From assembly GCA_010093705.1 (NCBI GenBank), contig MU006095.1, forward strand, positions 12,918-76,917: a stretch of DNA of 64,000 bases, in the 5' to 3' direction. Made by a program: the position numbers and the translations under genes. Below, in pieces: positions 34,703 to 47,189 of this stretch. A model generated the notes under the pieces. It saw nothing but the letters and a program-made list of their open reading frames with translations. It searched no databases and was not told the DNA's origin. The number at the start of each line of letters is the position of its first letter. Positions within the stretch are counted from its first letter, which is position 1. This DNA is from Patellaria atrata CBS 101060. Taxonomy: Eukaryota > Ascomycota > Dothideomycetes > Patellariales > Patellariaceae.

Positions 34703-37365
34703 GGTGAGAGTAGACGGTTACGCAAAGCATAAATAAACAAAAGGTCAAAAAATGGTCATCGGTCAAGACTTCGCCTGGATTAAGTGTGAGGGAAATCAAT
34801 CAATAACAGAAGGACCGATTCCAAACACTAAGTGAACGTTGAGTGGAAGGACTGGAAAATGTATACATGTAAGAAAGGTGTCAACTCCCTAGAAGGATGT
34901 TCAGGAACGCGTATAGGAAATTTGTGGGGGAATAGCCCGACTTTTCATCACATAAGACGGGCATTTCAAGGTACCCAGCTGCTGTCTCATCCCAAGAATG
35001 CCAAAAAAGGGCAAGAAAACTATGATCTCGGCGAGACCATAGGAAGAATGACTTACTGCAGGAAAGGGTAACACCCTCTCGTAAGCATATCGAGGGGTTG
35101 GATGTGATCGTCACCAGCTTCCCATGCATAGGTAGGGATTCTTTCCTTGGGTGGACGAGCTTGGGTCATGCTCTTCGCTGACATGCTTGGGTTTGGGAAA
35201 TAGAAACGGTAAGGAAGGAGTGAAATTCAGTAGATGGTGTCGACGGTGATAATAATCGACGTATAAGCTATGCCGTTTGAAGGGTGAAGCACATGGGGGC
35301 TGCTAGATCGAGTTGACTTTACCGGGTTATGGCCTGAAAATTGGCTCTTATGCATCAAGTTGGCATCCACGTGCTGAGAGCGAGAAGATGGCGTAGAAGG
35401 CTATGAAATGCGTGGGAAATGATGGAATTGCAAGTACTCGCTCCAATAATAACGTTACCGTTGCGCAAACTGGCAGTTCGGAACAAGCCTTTTTTCTCTC
35501 ATTTATCTTGCATACTTAGATGGCCAAGAGTATGGGGATATCTATCCAAGACGCCATCTTTCAGTAGCATTATTATCGACTTTGCGGAGGCGGGGCAGCT
35601 AGTAAAGCATAGCGCATCGAACTATTGAACTTCGAGTCGTGGGGAGTTGACAGTTTGACATGAGAGATGGCGTCCTGCTGCGTGTAAAGTCAGAGCTGAT
35701 AAGTGATAACAAGTGACCACCTTCCTGCAAGTAGGATAAAGATAGTGCTGGCTGTGCTAATGGTAAAGCAAGTTAGAACTCAACATATCTCCCACCGCTC
35801 GTGATTGTATCCTTATAGACAGCCACCAGATGCACAGTCAGAACGCCATTCTATCTGGTTGGAGTAAACTGACGAGCTCGCTTCGACGGTAAGTTATGTA
35901 GGCGCAAGGCTGTTCCAGCTTTCATCTGTGAGTATAACGAGGGATCCCTTTCAAATCCCTCTTGTGAGAGGCGACCTGATGGAAGGAGCCGTTACCGGTG
36001 ATCCATGCTCAGTAGGATTTAACGGCACTGCTAAGGCGTCAACTACTCGTGAGATTGATAAAACAGGCTGAAGTAGTAGAATTAGAGTTTCTCGCTCGAG
36101 AAAAGGTCCCGCTTGGCGTTGGTTGGCGGTATCTGCAGTGTTGAAGACAAGACGGGAAAAGATGTGACGTATCTGAGGAATTTGACATGAATAATGTGAG
36201 CCGGAAATGAAATAAAAAGTATCAAGGTAAAAAGGAATAGAAGAGATCAGATTAGTGAATTACAGGAAGTCAGAAACACTTGCGACGATAGCGTATTCGA
36301 TCGATAATGCGCAGTTGATATCTTCTTGAAGGCCTTTTTTTCAGGAACTGAATAATCGCTGCTCAAGAAACGGCCTTCCAGTCCCAATCGAGCAAAATCT
36401 CCTAGCGATTCAAACTTTTCTTGGTAATTCGTCCGTTGTGTCAAAGCTCAAGAGTCGAACTCGACGGGAAGAAAGTCGAAACCGCACCAAAAAATTGGAA
36501 TGACCGAATTGGAAGACGATCACACATTCATCTATTTATCCCAAATCCCGGTCCACAAGTACCGGGTAACGACCTCCAGACCGATGGACTACCTGACTAC
36601 TTCTGCATGGTCTCTTCAGGTTCAGAAATTCAGGAGAACTTGCAGGCATCTTGGGAATCTTGCGCACATCTTGTCTGCAAGTGGTATACTTCATCACATA
36701 TATCTGTAGGAGGTGAGAATAGAGCACACAGAAAGACCTGCAGATGACGCAGCCTGAAACAATATTTTCACTGTAGTGCGCTGAAAGTGAGCTGACTGAG
36801 GCGCCCTTGAGGCGATTTACTGTACAGTTAATCGATGTCTCTTTTGAATAGTGGTTATGATTCAGGACATCGTTTCAAACTTTCAAGTACCGGTAGGCCC
36901 AGTCGGTACAGTACAGTTATTATTGACCAAACGCCTATCGCCTGTGTTCGGCAGCGAGAGGGAAAGAGCAGCGGCGAGTAATTCAACCTGCTGGCCAGTG
37001 CATCAGATCTGTCAGAAACTGTCAAAGCTGCATACCTCCGTATTCTGCAGCTCTTTGCTTCAAGGCATGCAACATTGTCAAGGTACCTAACGTTACGCGG
37101 CAGTTGTACAGTATAATACCTCTATAAACCGTTCGGCTATTAATAATAGTGAACTTGAGGGTATGGTGACTGCTGAGCAGCGCTTGTAGCAAAGTATGCG
37201 TAGAAGTAGATGCATAGTACAGGAAATCGTGGTAATGTGTAGACAGGCATCACTGTAGTACGCATTCGTCTTACATTGAGTGTAAATAGTAGTCCAGAAA
37301 GAAAAAGGGTATACCATATACACCACCGAAACACCACCCAGTCATTCAACAAAAGAGATATCCTT
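34703..37365. other. 2.7-kb region without recognisable genes
   Basis: Lies upstream of the receptor gene and downstream of the RING gene (both minus strand). Frames of up to 108 codons on the plus strand (34,832-35,071; 36,421-36,747) have no recognisable motifs. It probably contains the receptor's promoter and a long 5' UTR. Confidence 0.5.
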
Positions 37366-40180
37366 TCAACGCGTTCGATCAATAGCGTCACGTTCTTGTC
37401 GTGTTCGTCTTCCTAAACCCCAAAGAGTCAGCCCGAAAGTTCCATTCGCTGGAAGACTGCTCCACGCGGGTAGAAGGGGCCATCGGTCGTTTCTAGGCCA
37501 CCGTCCCCGTCCCCGTCTCCGCGATTCACGACCACGTTCACCTCGATTGTTGCTCAACTGCTCTTCGCCCCTCTCGAGATCAGCAGTATCGGGTACTAGA
37601 AGATGTGCGCTAGCAGAGTTATTTTGGATAGTAATAGCCTGAGTCTGGACATCCTCCTCATCCTCATCAACGCGAGATGCACTGTCATAGAGGCGGTGAG
37701 GAGATCGAGAAGACCCAGAACTAGATCCAGAATTGTTGCGAGCTAATGAACGCACAACATCCCCCTTACATATAGGGCACGTACGACGTCGAGTTATTAA
37801 CCACGGTGTGCTGCTCAAGTTAGCAATCGGAAGAATCAACTCAGCATTGCAGTAAGACTTACATGCACTCGGCATGGAATTCATGCCCGCAAGGTAAGCT
37901 CATGACTTTACTCACGCCGTCGACATATTCCTCAAGACAAACAACACACTCTTTCTGTCTGCCCCCATAGCGTCGTCGCCATTCGGCGAGTCCTGCTTCG
38001 CGCTTCTCCTGTCCTGATGCAGACGACTCTCGACTGCTCGAACTCAGGGGGGACGTCGGACGAGGCACTTCAGGAGTTGTTCGAGATCTAGGTCGCGAGT
38101 GATTGTGGGGTGGCCGAGGTGTTCTTGGCGTTGGTTGAAGGAGAGGGGTCGTTGGAGAGGATGAGTTAGGAGATGGAGAGAATACATAGGGTGTAGAAGG
38201 AGCTGCTTGCTCGTTGGACAACGTATGGTATGTACGAACCGGCAAGCGATCCACAACAGATTTGGGTGCTCGCCAGCGTCGACGACGGATACGAGAGCGT
38301 ACAAGAAGTAGTGCGTAAACAACGGTCAGAGTTACAAGCGGACTAACGACGAGAACAAGGAGAGTATCGAAGAAAGGACTCGTGGACATGTTTGTAGGTG
38401 TGAGTGTTACCCATAATCCTTCTCTGTCAGGGTTTGACTCTTGAGAGCGATCTTGGTCACCTTCAGGTTGAGATCCTGCTTTAGAATCTCCTAGGTCCTC
38501 TGATATATCGGCTGGATCAATGACTGCTTCCTCTTCAGTGTCTTTAAGTAAGTTCCCAAGCCAACCTTTGGGACTTTCGACTTCATCTGCAGGATTGCCG
38601 TGATTTTCGTCCTCCACTGCGGAAGGGACCATTTCTGCCTCTGCATACTCTCCACTACCTGGGAGCACGCTACCTCCCTTAAGTTGATCCTCGGTGTTCT
38701 CCTGACCACCTAGTTCATTGGTAGCCCGAGGTTGATTGGTAGCTGTTCGAACAGGTAGTAAATCTGGGTCTCGCCAATCTTGTTCGCCTATTACGAAGTT
38801 GTCACTCGGACCCTTGGTGGGTGTCTGCTTGTGATTTTTAGGTGAGTTATGGGCTTTCTTAGATTTATGGGCCGGTTTCAAGGACGATTCCTCCTCCCAA
38901 TCTTCGGCCTCGACCCAGTTGATGTTTCCGCTGCTCGGTGGTCTCCTGCTGTCTCCATTGCGGGACCTTGAACCACTGCTAAAGCCGAGTTTGGAAACAA
39001 GCCAAGTAAACCAACCGAGACCACTATCAGAGTTGAGATTGGATTGAGATGGCCGTGAGGCTGGGCGTTTACCGGGTGGTCGAGTGATTGAAGTGTGCTT
39101 TGCGGAAGCAACTGTCTGCGTGTGGGCTAACCTATCAACACCTTCAACCCCTTCGTCCCCATCAGAAGGCCCTGTATCATCATAATTTACTTTGTTCCCG
39201 TTTGCTGAACTAAGTCGTGTAGGATCTTCGGATGAAGTATCCAGGACACCACCAGACGGGATTAACGATGATAGTAGATGAGCCGTAGTATGGGATGTAA
39301 ATAGAGCAGGAATGGTAATATTAGAGGTGTCGCCTTTGGCGTACATCGTGATCAACGGCCCACCTCGTACATTGTCTCCGACGATGATGGCTACTCCGCC
39401 CCTTCTTTGGGCCCATTTGACCTTCTCAAGAAAACCGCAACCTCCTCGACTGAGAAGCACGATCTTGCCCTCAATTTCGGCACTCTCTTGCAATGATTGG
39501 ATGTCTGCGTGAGCTCCACTAGCCTCATGGCTTGTTGATGGTCTTCTGTTGACGGGAATCGGCGAGCCGGAGTCTGGTAAAGGTTGATGAAGGAAGTTGT
39601 CCGTGCCGTCGTCCTCTTGGATTGTAGAAACTTTGTTCGCCTGGGAAGACTCCAATAGTTCATCCTCAACAGCAGCTCCCCGGCGCGAATGTGGATTTTC
39701 CTTCTTCTCGTGACCCTTTGGACTACCATTACCTTTAAAGGTTTTGCGTCTAGATCCAACCGAAATCTCCGTAGCATCGGTATCTTTACTTAATTCTTCA
39801 GACCACCCTGGGACATCACTACACCCCAGTTCGCCCTCTGCAACGGCTACGACGCCTCCGCGGCCTAGAGTTATATCGCCAAAACCACTTCCAATCCATA
39901 CCTGACCGCTCAGACCTTTCGAAGGTAGCAAGGGTCCAAAGGCAGCAGGTCGAGCCAAGAAAAAGGTCGAGTTGTCATCAGTCAGGCTGATAATAGCAGA
40001 AGGTGGGAAAAGCGCCGATGGAGAGGTGAAGGAGAACAAGGCTCGTAGTCTGCTTTGCTGTTCGCTGGATGATTGACTTGAAGAGACCTGACGCTCTTCG
40101 TGAGGTAGATTCGCGTAACATAGTAATAGGACGGCGATGGAGGAAATTGTAAGGGTTAGAAGAAGGCGTAATGGCCTCAT
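37366..40180 (-). CDS. PA-TM-RING E3 ubiquitin ligase
   Basis: Two exons, 37863-40180 and 37366-37810, about 920 aa. A signal peptide or N-terminal membrane segment (MRPLRLLLTLTISSIAVLLL) is followed by a protease-associated domain (GKIVLLSRGGCGFLEKVKWA then RRGGVAIIVGDN). A long Ser/Gly/Asp-rich lumenal spacer precedes a transmembrane segment (FDTLLVLVVSPLVTLTVVYA) and a C-terminal RING-H2: CVVCLEEYVDG, LPCGHEFHAEC, and across the 52-nt intron ITPWLITRRRTCPIC. All eight zinc ligands are present. Such ligases act in endosomes or the vacuolar membrane in cargo ubiquitination. An alternative start lies 13 codons upstream at 40,219; the inner ATG gives a better signal peptide. Confidence 0.88.
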
Positions 40181-41685
40181 GATTAGGATGATTTGACGTT
40201 GAACTTGGAGCTTGTGCAAGACGGATGCAGCAATAACGCTGGACAGTATTCACGTCAGATGCATGCAGATTCTTCCGATCAGGCGTGGCCTGACACTCGA
40301 TGTGTTGATGACGAGGTAGGAAGAGGATACGGCAAGGCCTGGTGGCGAGAGCTGATGAGCGCTGGTAGCTTGAGAGCGGGATGTTAACAACGGGAGGCTC
40401 GATCTGTGGGGATATTCTTGAGCTCGCGGAGGGAGCTACCTTGAAAAAAGCTACGAGACAGAAAATATTCAAAGAGAACGACAAGTTCTTCGGATTTGTT
40501 CTACAATAAGATATAGGCAGAAGTTGGAGGAGGAACGCACGAAGTTATGGGTGGTGGTGAAGGTTCCCTATGATCTAAGGTATCAATCATCCTTGGCTTG
40601 TGGTCCGGGATGCCGATGAGTGCAAGATGTGGAGGGGATGAGGCGGCTCAAGCCGAATCCCCCCATCATCATTCATCAACCGCTCACTGATCCCGTCGGT
40701 CCAGATCTATAGCAAGTAGCACAGATATCTACTCCAAACCGTCAAAAATGACTTGTCAACTATTTTACCATGGCACAATATATGAAGTATGCGGTAGAGC
40801 GCATAATCATGCTGCAGTACGCCTTTTACGAACTCTGTAATCTTCATATCTGCTGTACAGTCCTTTATCGAACTCCATCCCTTGCGTTCAACTTCCGAAA
40901 TACATGCAGGCCGCCGTCCTAATTAAAAGAAGCCAATCGATTCATTCCATCCAGTATCATTGGGAAAATTTCTTGTCTAGATGTCCCCGAAATGGCACCT
41001 TTGGCTCATTGTACGGGCGTGACGGGGAACCCTTCAATTGCTCGTAATGTCAAGCGTACAAAATGACCAAATAGCCAGAGAGATCCCCCAAACTGTACAA
41101 GACTACAGCTGTAGCGGGACGGAACGAATCTTCACCCAAATGATGAAGTGCTGTTCTCCCATGGAACGCACAGAAGAACTAGTTCTAGACTCTCCCCACG
41201 ATTTGTTACTTCACGATGGTTTGATAGTACGATAACATCCTATTGTCAGGTACTGTAGTCTGCCCCTACTTGTCTGTCCCTACTCGTCTACCCCTTACTC
41301 GTCTCCTCCCTACTCGTCTGTCCCCTACTCGTCGGCTCCATTATGTCCCTATCTCTTTCCTCAGTTGCATTGTAGATGTAGTTCGAACCTGCTCTAAGAG
41401 TGAAATTCCTTTTTCACTCTCTGGTCTTCCCAGTCCTATGGCCACCTTACCTTACTCTTCGCTCTTCTCCCGTCCTCTTCTTAAATCTCCACCTTTAACC
41501 TCTAATACAGTTCCGTCTCCCTCAACTCTAGCATCCTTTATTGTCCCTCTTTTTCATACCAATACCTATCCTTATATCAGCCGCACCTATACTTTCATTG
41601 TCCTCATCCTCACTTCCGCAAACGCTTAGTATACATTCCACCGGACCTTCTTTAACCGCCCCTTCAACTCACAAAGCTCACCACC
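40181..41685. other. Divergent region upstream of the RING and aquaporin genes
   Basis: 1.5 kb. It contains a degenerate minisatellite (41,270-41,335) and a long CT-rich tract (41,400-41,680) just before the aquaporin start, likely its promoter or 5' UTR. No gene was recognised. Confidence 0.5.
41270..41335. repeat. Degenerate minisatellite, core CTACTCGTC
   Basis: Four or five imperfect copies of a roughly 15-bp unit built on CCCTACTCGTC(T), 350 bp upstream of the aquaporin start codon. Confidence 0.75.
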
Positions 41686-42842
41686 ATGAACGTCAACATA
41701 CCCGCCGAGAATATCGTCTTGCCCGGGATGAGGGCCAAAACTGCCGACCCAAACCACCCGGTCGAGAGGCGTTTCACTGGCATCGGATGGATGCCAAACC
41801 CGATCAGAAACCACTTCATCGCCATGATTGGAGAATTCGTTGGCACTTTCCTCTTCCTATTCTTTGCTTTTTCGGCTACCCAAGTTGCAAATGCTGCCGC
41901 TGCCTCTAGCTCTCGATGGGGATATGAGGGTCCGAACACTTCAGTCCTTCTCTACATAGCTCTGGCTTTTGGGTTTTCACTGGCTGTGAACGCATGGGTC
42001 TTCTTTCGTATCAGTGGAGGCTTGTTCAATCCCGCTGTAAGCCTTTCCGCCGGAGGAACCTACTTCAAACCTTAAAAAACCTAGTCCCTAAAAACCTAAC
42101 CCCTACTAATGTCCAACTTCCGTGTAGGTTACACTAGGCCTCTGTCTCATCGGTGCAGTCGGCTGGATCCGCGGCATACTAGTCGTCATCTCCCAACTCC
42201 TTGGCGCCATTACAGCCGCAGCCGTTGTTTCAGGCCTCTTCCCCGGTCCGATGCGCGTCCGCACCTCTCTCGGCGGCGGCACGTCTGTCTCTCGCGGTCT
42301 TTTCATCGAAATGTTTCTGACCGCGCAACTCGTCTTTACCATCTTCATGTTGGCGGCCGAGAAACATAAAGCCACCTTCATCGCGCCCATCGGGATCGGA
42401 TTGGCACTTTTCATCGCCGAGCTCTCGGGTACATCGCCAATCACTTAATTCCCGAATTCCCGAATCCTTCCATCACCCAATCTCGAAGTCTCTCCATCTC
42501 TTGATCGCTCAAATTCCTGCCTCAAGCTCCCGCCCTATCTCAACCCTACCCAATCAACGCAACTCTTAATCTCAGCCACTAACACTACCCCCAGGTATCT
42601 ACTTCACCGGCGGCTCCCTCAACCCCGCCCGCTCCTTCGGCCCTGACGTCGTCCTCGGCCACTTCGATGGCCACCACTGGATCTACTGGCTCGGCCCCGC
42701 CCTCGGCTCCCTCCTTGCCGTGCTCTTCTACCGGTTTGTCAAAGTACTCGAGTACGAGACAGCGAACCCGGGCCAGGACTTTGATGCGCGGGAGGCCGAG
42801 CAGTATAGACATGACGAGGAACGCGGTGGGAGACGTAAGTAG
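41686..42842 (+). CDS. Aquaporin (MIP family water channel)
   Basis: Three exons: 41686-42036, 42128-42428 and 42595-42842, 900 nt or 299 aa. The N-terminus is cytosolic. Membrane helices include IGEFVGTFLFLFFAFSATQV. The first pore motif is GGLFNPA followed across intron 1 by VTLGLCLIGAVGW. The second is GGSLNPARSFGPDVV, with HWIYWLGPALGSLLAVLFYR after it. Both NPA boxes are canonical, and the Arg after the second NPA, with no Asp in the glycerol position (DPAR), points to an orthodox water channel rather than an aquaglyceroporin. The introns, 91 and 166 nt, are long for this window. Confidence 0.9.
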
Positions 42843-43280
42843 AAAATAGTGGAGTGAAGGAAAGCAGGTGAGGGTTTGTGATGGTGAGCTAATGGTGTAG
42901 ATTTTTAGAACCAATAAAGCATTGATATTGCGTTTGTGAGAGATACCGTCGGCAGGCGTAGGAGCGGGAGGCTGAGGTTTTTGCTTTATGTGCTCTTTGG
43001 TAGACGGATTGCTGGATTGTTCTGCGAGTGGCTGAGACCTTTTTAGGAAAATGGGGTAGTGAAGTTACGGATTGTCCAGTTTTGTGTAAGATACTGTATA
43101 CCGGTTGTAGTTACGAACTTGAAGACTTTTGCACTCCTATGATCATTCTCTCCTCGATAATAATATAAATCGCCTTTCCTCACTATCACTGTTCAGGCGC
43201 AGGCAATATACCATCAGCTCACAACCGTTGAGATTAGTATTGAAAATGGAAGTAGAACTTATACTATTATCCGAGGCTCA
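42843..43280. other. Convergent 3' region
   Basis: 438 bp between the aquaporin stop and the reductase stop. No gene seen. Confidence 0.5.
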
Positions 43281-44636
43281 TTATTTCCCCCCCTTCACCA
43301 ATCCAGCAAAAGGTATAAATCCTTCCATCTCCTGCTCAATCATTGTCATCTTTCCCATCACAAGTTGCATAATCAAATAGTTCATGAAACACTTAACACC
43401 TACCTCCTCACCCCTCTTTACAAAATATCCTGTCACATACTGAATCTCCCTCCTACCCCCCTCCCTCGCCTCCTTCAACATCACACTGACCTGTCCCGCG
43501 GTCTTCCCCAAATTTCCCACCACAATGTTTTCCAGCCGCTCCGGCGCAAACCGAGTGTGAAGGTTTGGAAGACCCTGGAGTTCAGGTAAGGAGCGAATCA
43601 CGAGCGAGATTTCCGAGATGAGCAGGCGGAAGACACGCGTGATACGGAAGTTGTAGAGAAGGCTGCCGTTACGGACATCACATAGAACCGTGATAGGGCC
43701 TATAATCGCATTCACTGCGAGCTTTTCGAGTTGGAGTTGGAAGAGGTCGGTTGGGCCCATGGGTGTGGCTGACAAAAGAGGTATGCGGGTTAGTGAGCGC
43801 ATGAGCGCGAGAGATGGTTGAGGCAATTGGCCTAGTAACTCCTTATGAGATTTAGAAGAGCTAGAATAGATCGTTTTGGGGGCCTGCCAGACAGGAAGAC
43901 CAACAAAGATGGTGCCATGTGTCTCGTGAACCACGGTAAAGCTATTAGCAGACGAGACAACATGTGAGCAACTGCCGACTAGGTAATTAGGCCGTGTTGC
44001 TGGGTCTGGGAAATATTCCTTGTTGATCTCGTCTAGGAAACCCATAGCTTTCTGGAAGAAGAGGATGGAAGTCTCTGGGGTTATTCGGTGGCGTATGGCA
44101 CCTATAGAGCTCATGACGTGTGAAGCTTGAGTCGTGACTATAAGATATCGTATGGGGTCGTTGCTAGTCCCATCAATAGAAGATGTGTCCACTGTTGGTA
44201 TGCCTAGAGGAAAATCGAATGAACCCCCCCGGGACCCGTTATCCATTGGAGTGCTCGTATTGCTATTGAACCCTATCTCTTGTCCGTGTCTTCGAGGAAT
44301 CGGAATCGCCCATTCAATGTCAAATCCAGATCGCTCAAGCTCAACACCATCTGTCTTCAAGATGACCTTTCCACCGCTGGCGTGCTCCCAGCGCTTGTAT
44401 TCTTTGCGCGAATGGAATAGTAAAGATATCCTTGGTAGATCTTGACCCTCTCGAAGATTGAATGCGAGGAATTTCCCGAGCGCTCCGGTCCCAAGAATAT
44501 GTATCCTCTCATCCTGCTTGATACTTGACATCTCGGTTTTCCTATCTCTCCTGCGACGTACTGGACCTTTCCGTATGGTACCACTGGCGAAGAAACTGGA
44601 GGGGCTATTGAGCTTGTGAGCGGAGAGATCATTCAT
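43281..44636 (-). CDS. Ketopantoate-reductase-like (ApbA/PanE family) protein
   Basis: One uninterrupted 451-aa frame. A Rossmann nucleotide-binding motif ERIHILGTGALGKFLAF (GxGxxG) starts near residue 43. The N-terminal domain continues with LLFHSRKEYKRWEHASGGKV and YLIVTTQASHVMSSI. The C-terminal helical domain has LFQLQLEKLAVNAIIGPITV, containing the lysine position used by PanE, and GRREIQYVTGYFV near the end. Bacterial PanE reduces ketopantoate to pantoate with NADPH; fungal members are diverse and the substrate here is not certain. The protein is longer than bacterial PanE (about 300 aa) through loop insertions. No intron. Confidence 0.85.
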   Translation of the reverse strand: MNDLSAHKLNSPSSFFASGTIRKGPVRRRRDRKTEMSSIKQDERIHILGTGALGKFLAFNLREGQDLPRISLLFHSRKEYKRWEHASGGKVILKTDGVELERSGFDIEWAIPIPRRHGQEIGFNSNTSTPMDNGSRGGSFDFPLGIPTVDTSSIDGTSNDPIRYLIVTTQASHVMSSIGAIRHRITPETSILFFQKAMGFLDEINKEYFPDPATRPNYLVGSCSHVVSSANSFTVVHETHGTIFVGLPVWQAPKTIYSSSSKSHKELLGQLPQPSLALMRSLTRIPLLSATPMGPTDLFQLQLEKLAVNAIIGPITVLCDVRNGSLLYNFRITRVFRLLISEISLVIRSLPELQGLPNLHTRFAPERLENIVVGNLGKTAGQVSVMLKEAREGGRREIQYVTGYFVKRGEEVGVKCFMNYLIMQLVMGKMTMIEQEMEGFIPFAGLVKGGK

Positions 44637-45070
44637 ATTTAATACAGAACCTGAATTGTACGTACCTATTCATATGAAATCGTCGAGAAAGGAAACTTAG
44701 GCGGGAAACATCCCCTAGATTCCTACTACCTAGGATACATAACGATGAAGCCCTTGCTATCCCCAGCCGTAGCCGTGGTAACAATTGAAAGAGTTGCAAA
44801 TGACCCAGGATGAAAATGAAACTGTTGTATGTTAGACAGAAAATGAAAGCTCTAAAGGGTATCTCATGGATAAAGACACAACAGAAAATAACTGTATATA
44901 CAAAGTGTGAAACTTTAGATGATATCTATGACACGAGCTGGCGACGCGAACTTTCAGTTCTGGTTGAAAACGGTTAAATTTCGGCAGAATGCAGTGGTAG
45001 AGCTACCGCATTTATTTTTCTTCAGGTTCATTTTCTGCGCTGCAAAGCAGGGCAGTCTTCGAACTCAAAG
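44637..45070. promoter_or_regulatory. Divergent promoter region (reductase / lrp1)
   Basis: 434 bp between start codons facing apart. No motif is claimed. Confidence 0.5.
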
Positions 45071-45796
45071 ATGGATTCGGCGGAACTCCTTGATTTGATC
45101 GATGAACTGGAAAGCAATATCGATGACCTAGAGGAAGCACTGAGCCCAGTGCTGATCAACCCTCTCGCGAAGACCGCAAGTAAACTTCCTCTTCTTGACA
45201 AAGCCAAACTCCATGTCCTGGTCACCTATGCAGTCGAGTCTATTCTCTTTTGTAAGTGGAGTTCGTACGTATTTATACTAGTTTCTAACTCCTTCAAAGC
45301 ATATTTGCGTCTCAATGGCACCGATGCGAAAGAGCACCCGGTTTTCGAAGAGCTCACCCGAGTAAGGCAATACTTTGAGAAGATCAAGTCCGTAGAGATT
45401 AGTGGGCAGAAACCCAATATGGTTTTAGATAGACAAGCTGCTGGCCGCTTCATCAAGGCTGGTCTGTCCGGGAATGACAAGTATGACCGTGATAGAGCGG
45501 CTCGTCAAGCGCAGGAGAAGAAAGCTGCCCATCTTAAATTCGAGGAACTTTCAAAGCAACAACATACCGGGAAGCGGAAGGCAGACGAAGCAGATGGGTT
45601 AGATCAGGACTCCGAAGGCATCACTGAAGCAAGTTTGTCAGAGGATAGGACTCAACCGCAAAAGGTTAAGAAACCTAAACAGAAAGCAAAGACGAGGAGT
45701 AAAATAGTGCTCCGAGGAGAGAAAATAGCAGGAAAAGTTGAAAAGAGAAAGGCAAAGAAAAAGAGCCGAAAGAGTGAGGACTCCAACTTGACCTGA
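45071..45796 (+). CDS. lrp1: Exosome cofactor Lrp1/Rrp47 (C1D family)
   Basis: Two exons, 45071-45251 and 45300-45796, with a 48-nt intron whose removal restores the family motif LFSYLRLNGTDAKEHPVFEE. The intron has no in-frame stop, so the unspliced frame is also open (241 aa versus 225 aa spliced). The Sas10/C1D domain spans residues 1-110 (MDSAELLDLIDELESNIDDL, LLDKAKLHVLVTYAVESILF, LTRVRQYFEKIKSVE). The rest is Lys-rich (KVKKPKQKAKTRSK). The protein binds Rrp6 and RNA and helps the nuclear exosome process rRNA and snoRNA 3' ends. Confidence 0.9.
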   Translation: MDSAELLDLIDELESNIDDLEEALSPVLINPLAKTASKLPLLDKAKLHVLVTYAVESILFCKWSSYVFILVSNSFKAYLRLNGTDAKEHPVFEELTRVRQYFEKIKSVEISGQKPNMVLDRQAAGRFIKAGLSGNDKYDRDRAARQAQEKKAAHLKFEELSKQQHTGKRKADEADGLDQDSEGITEASLSEDRTQPQKVKKPKQKAKTRSKIVLRGEKIAGKVEKRKAKKKSRKSEDSNLT

Positions 45797-47189
45797 TTAA
45801 TCTACCAGGAACTGGAAGCATTGAATCAGCTCGCACTGTTTTTCCATCCGGTAGTTCAGCACCAAGGATCTGTGTGAAAATTAACGCGTGTCTACCATTT
45901 GAGTGTAGCAACAGATTCATTCCTCTCGGTCGAGAGAACCTCGCTCCCAGGGGCACAAGCGGAGAGCATAGTTCCATACCGATGGATGAGACAACGCTCC
46001 CATCAACACTACCATTTCTATTGATACCCATCTCCGCATCCCCAAGGAGGTGTAGTCAAGGGTGATGGTTTGCGTTCCGTTATCACAAATTTATTGCTAA
46101 GTAGCTGAACGGAAACAAGCAATAACGAGAGGCTCGAGAGCTACTTTTAGTCTATGAAAGTTTTGTGACTTTTTTCAAGGTTCAACTTTGCCTTAAATGT
46201 ACTTATACCTACTAGGATATGAACAAACTTAAGGGTAGTCTCAGTGTTCACCCAAAGTTACTGCGACGAGCACTGTTGAATAAAATACATTGAATTTATA
46301 CAAAGCTCTAGCCATGCTTTGCTCCTCATTCCCGGTAGGAATGGTCCAGCTGTGAACTGTGTCGGCTCCCTTACCCTCAAGCGGTGAACGACCCTCCATT
46401 TCAATGAGTAGTTGAAATATCCCTTTTGAGCCCTAGAATAACCCAAGTCAAACCCAGCATATCTCCCAATGTATCCCTTCGAAGACAAATTGGTCCCAAC
46501 CGAGTTCCAATCCAAATCCAATGATGAGGATATCGAGTCCATACACGTCCCTAGTAGGTTCATTGACGAACTACGCAGTTACCTCTATGTGAACAACTTG
46601 AATGGTTTGCTGGGACTCTCAACGCCGTTTGACGATGACGTGGAGGCCCAGTCAGCGTTCGAGATGGCAAGTCTGGAGAGCCAGTACGGTTGTTCCGAGA
46701 CATCAGTTTCTCGACAAAGGGATCACAGGTGTCGTGTGCTTCTTTTCCTCGCTTTTTGCTGTAGTTTCACAATTGAGTCATCTGTAAGGTATCTTAATAT
46801 GTTAACAGAGCTACCTCTCCCTCGGCGCCTTGGCGTATGTGATAGTGATAACATATGATTGATTAGCTGAACAGCTTCAGCAGGAGCTTGCAGGAACATG
46901 CTGAGCGCTTCGGGGACAGCCCTATGATGGGATGGGAGCCGCCTCGGCTTGTAATGAGGAAACCTGTCCGGGCCGCTCCCGTCACCAGATCCACAAACGA
47001 GCTGGGTAAGCACCATGAAAGGGTTCACCCGCAGACGGTACAAAGTACCTTATTTAACTCAAACCTGACTGCGATAACTGCGTAGTCCAAACTAGCCTCC
47101 TTCACACCAATGGCGTCAGTTGTCTCTACGTCCAGAATTCTCCCTTAGTGAATCGTCTTTACCTGCCCAACAAATTTCGAAGACTTCCC
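45797..47189. other. Gene-poor stretch with an unrecognised ORF
   Basis: 1.4 kb. A plus-strand 129-codon frame at 46,469-46,858 starts MYPFEDKLVPTEFQSKSNDE and contains SRFIDELRSYLYVNNLNGLL; a second piece near 46,890-47,050 includes ERFGDSPMMGWEPPRL. Together they might be exons of one gene or its remains, but I recognise no family. Confidence 0.4.

Noticed and set aside
35939-35961. Hairpin GAGGG...CCCTC with TTCAAAT resembling a tRNA T-arm
   Set aside because: No acceptor, D or anticodon arms at the right spacing on either side.
41243-41629. Plus-strand 128-codon frame before the aquaporin gene
   Set aside because: It is made of the minisatellite and CT-rich promoter sequence, with no protein-like features.
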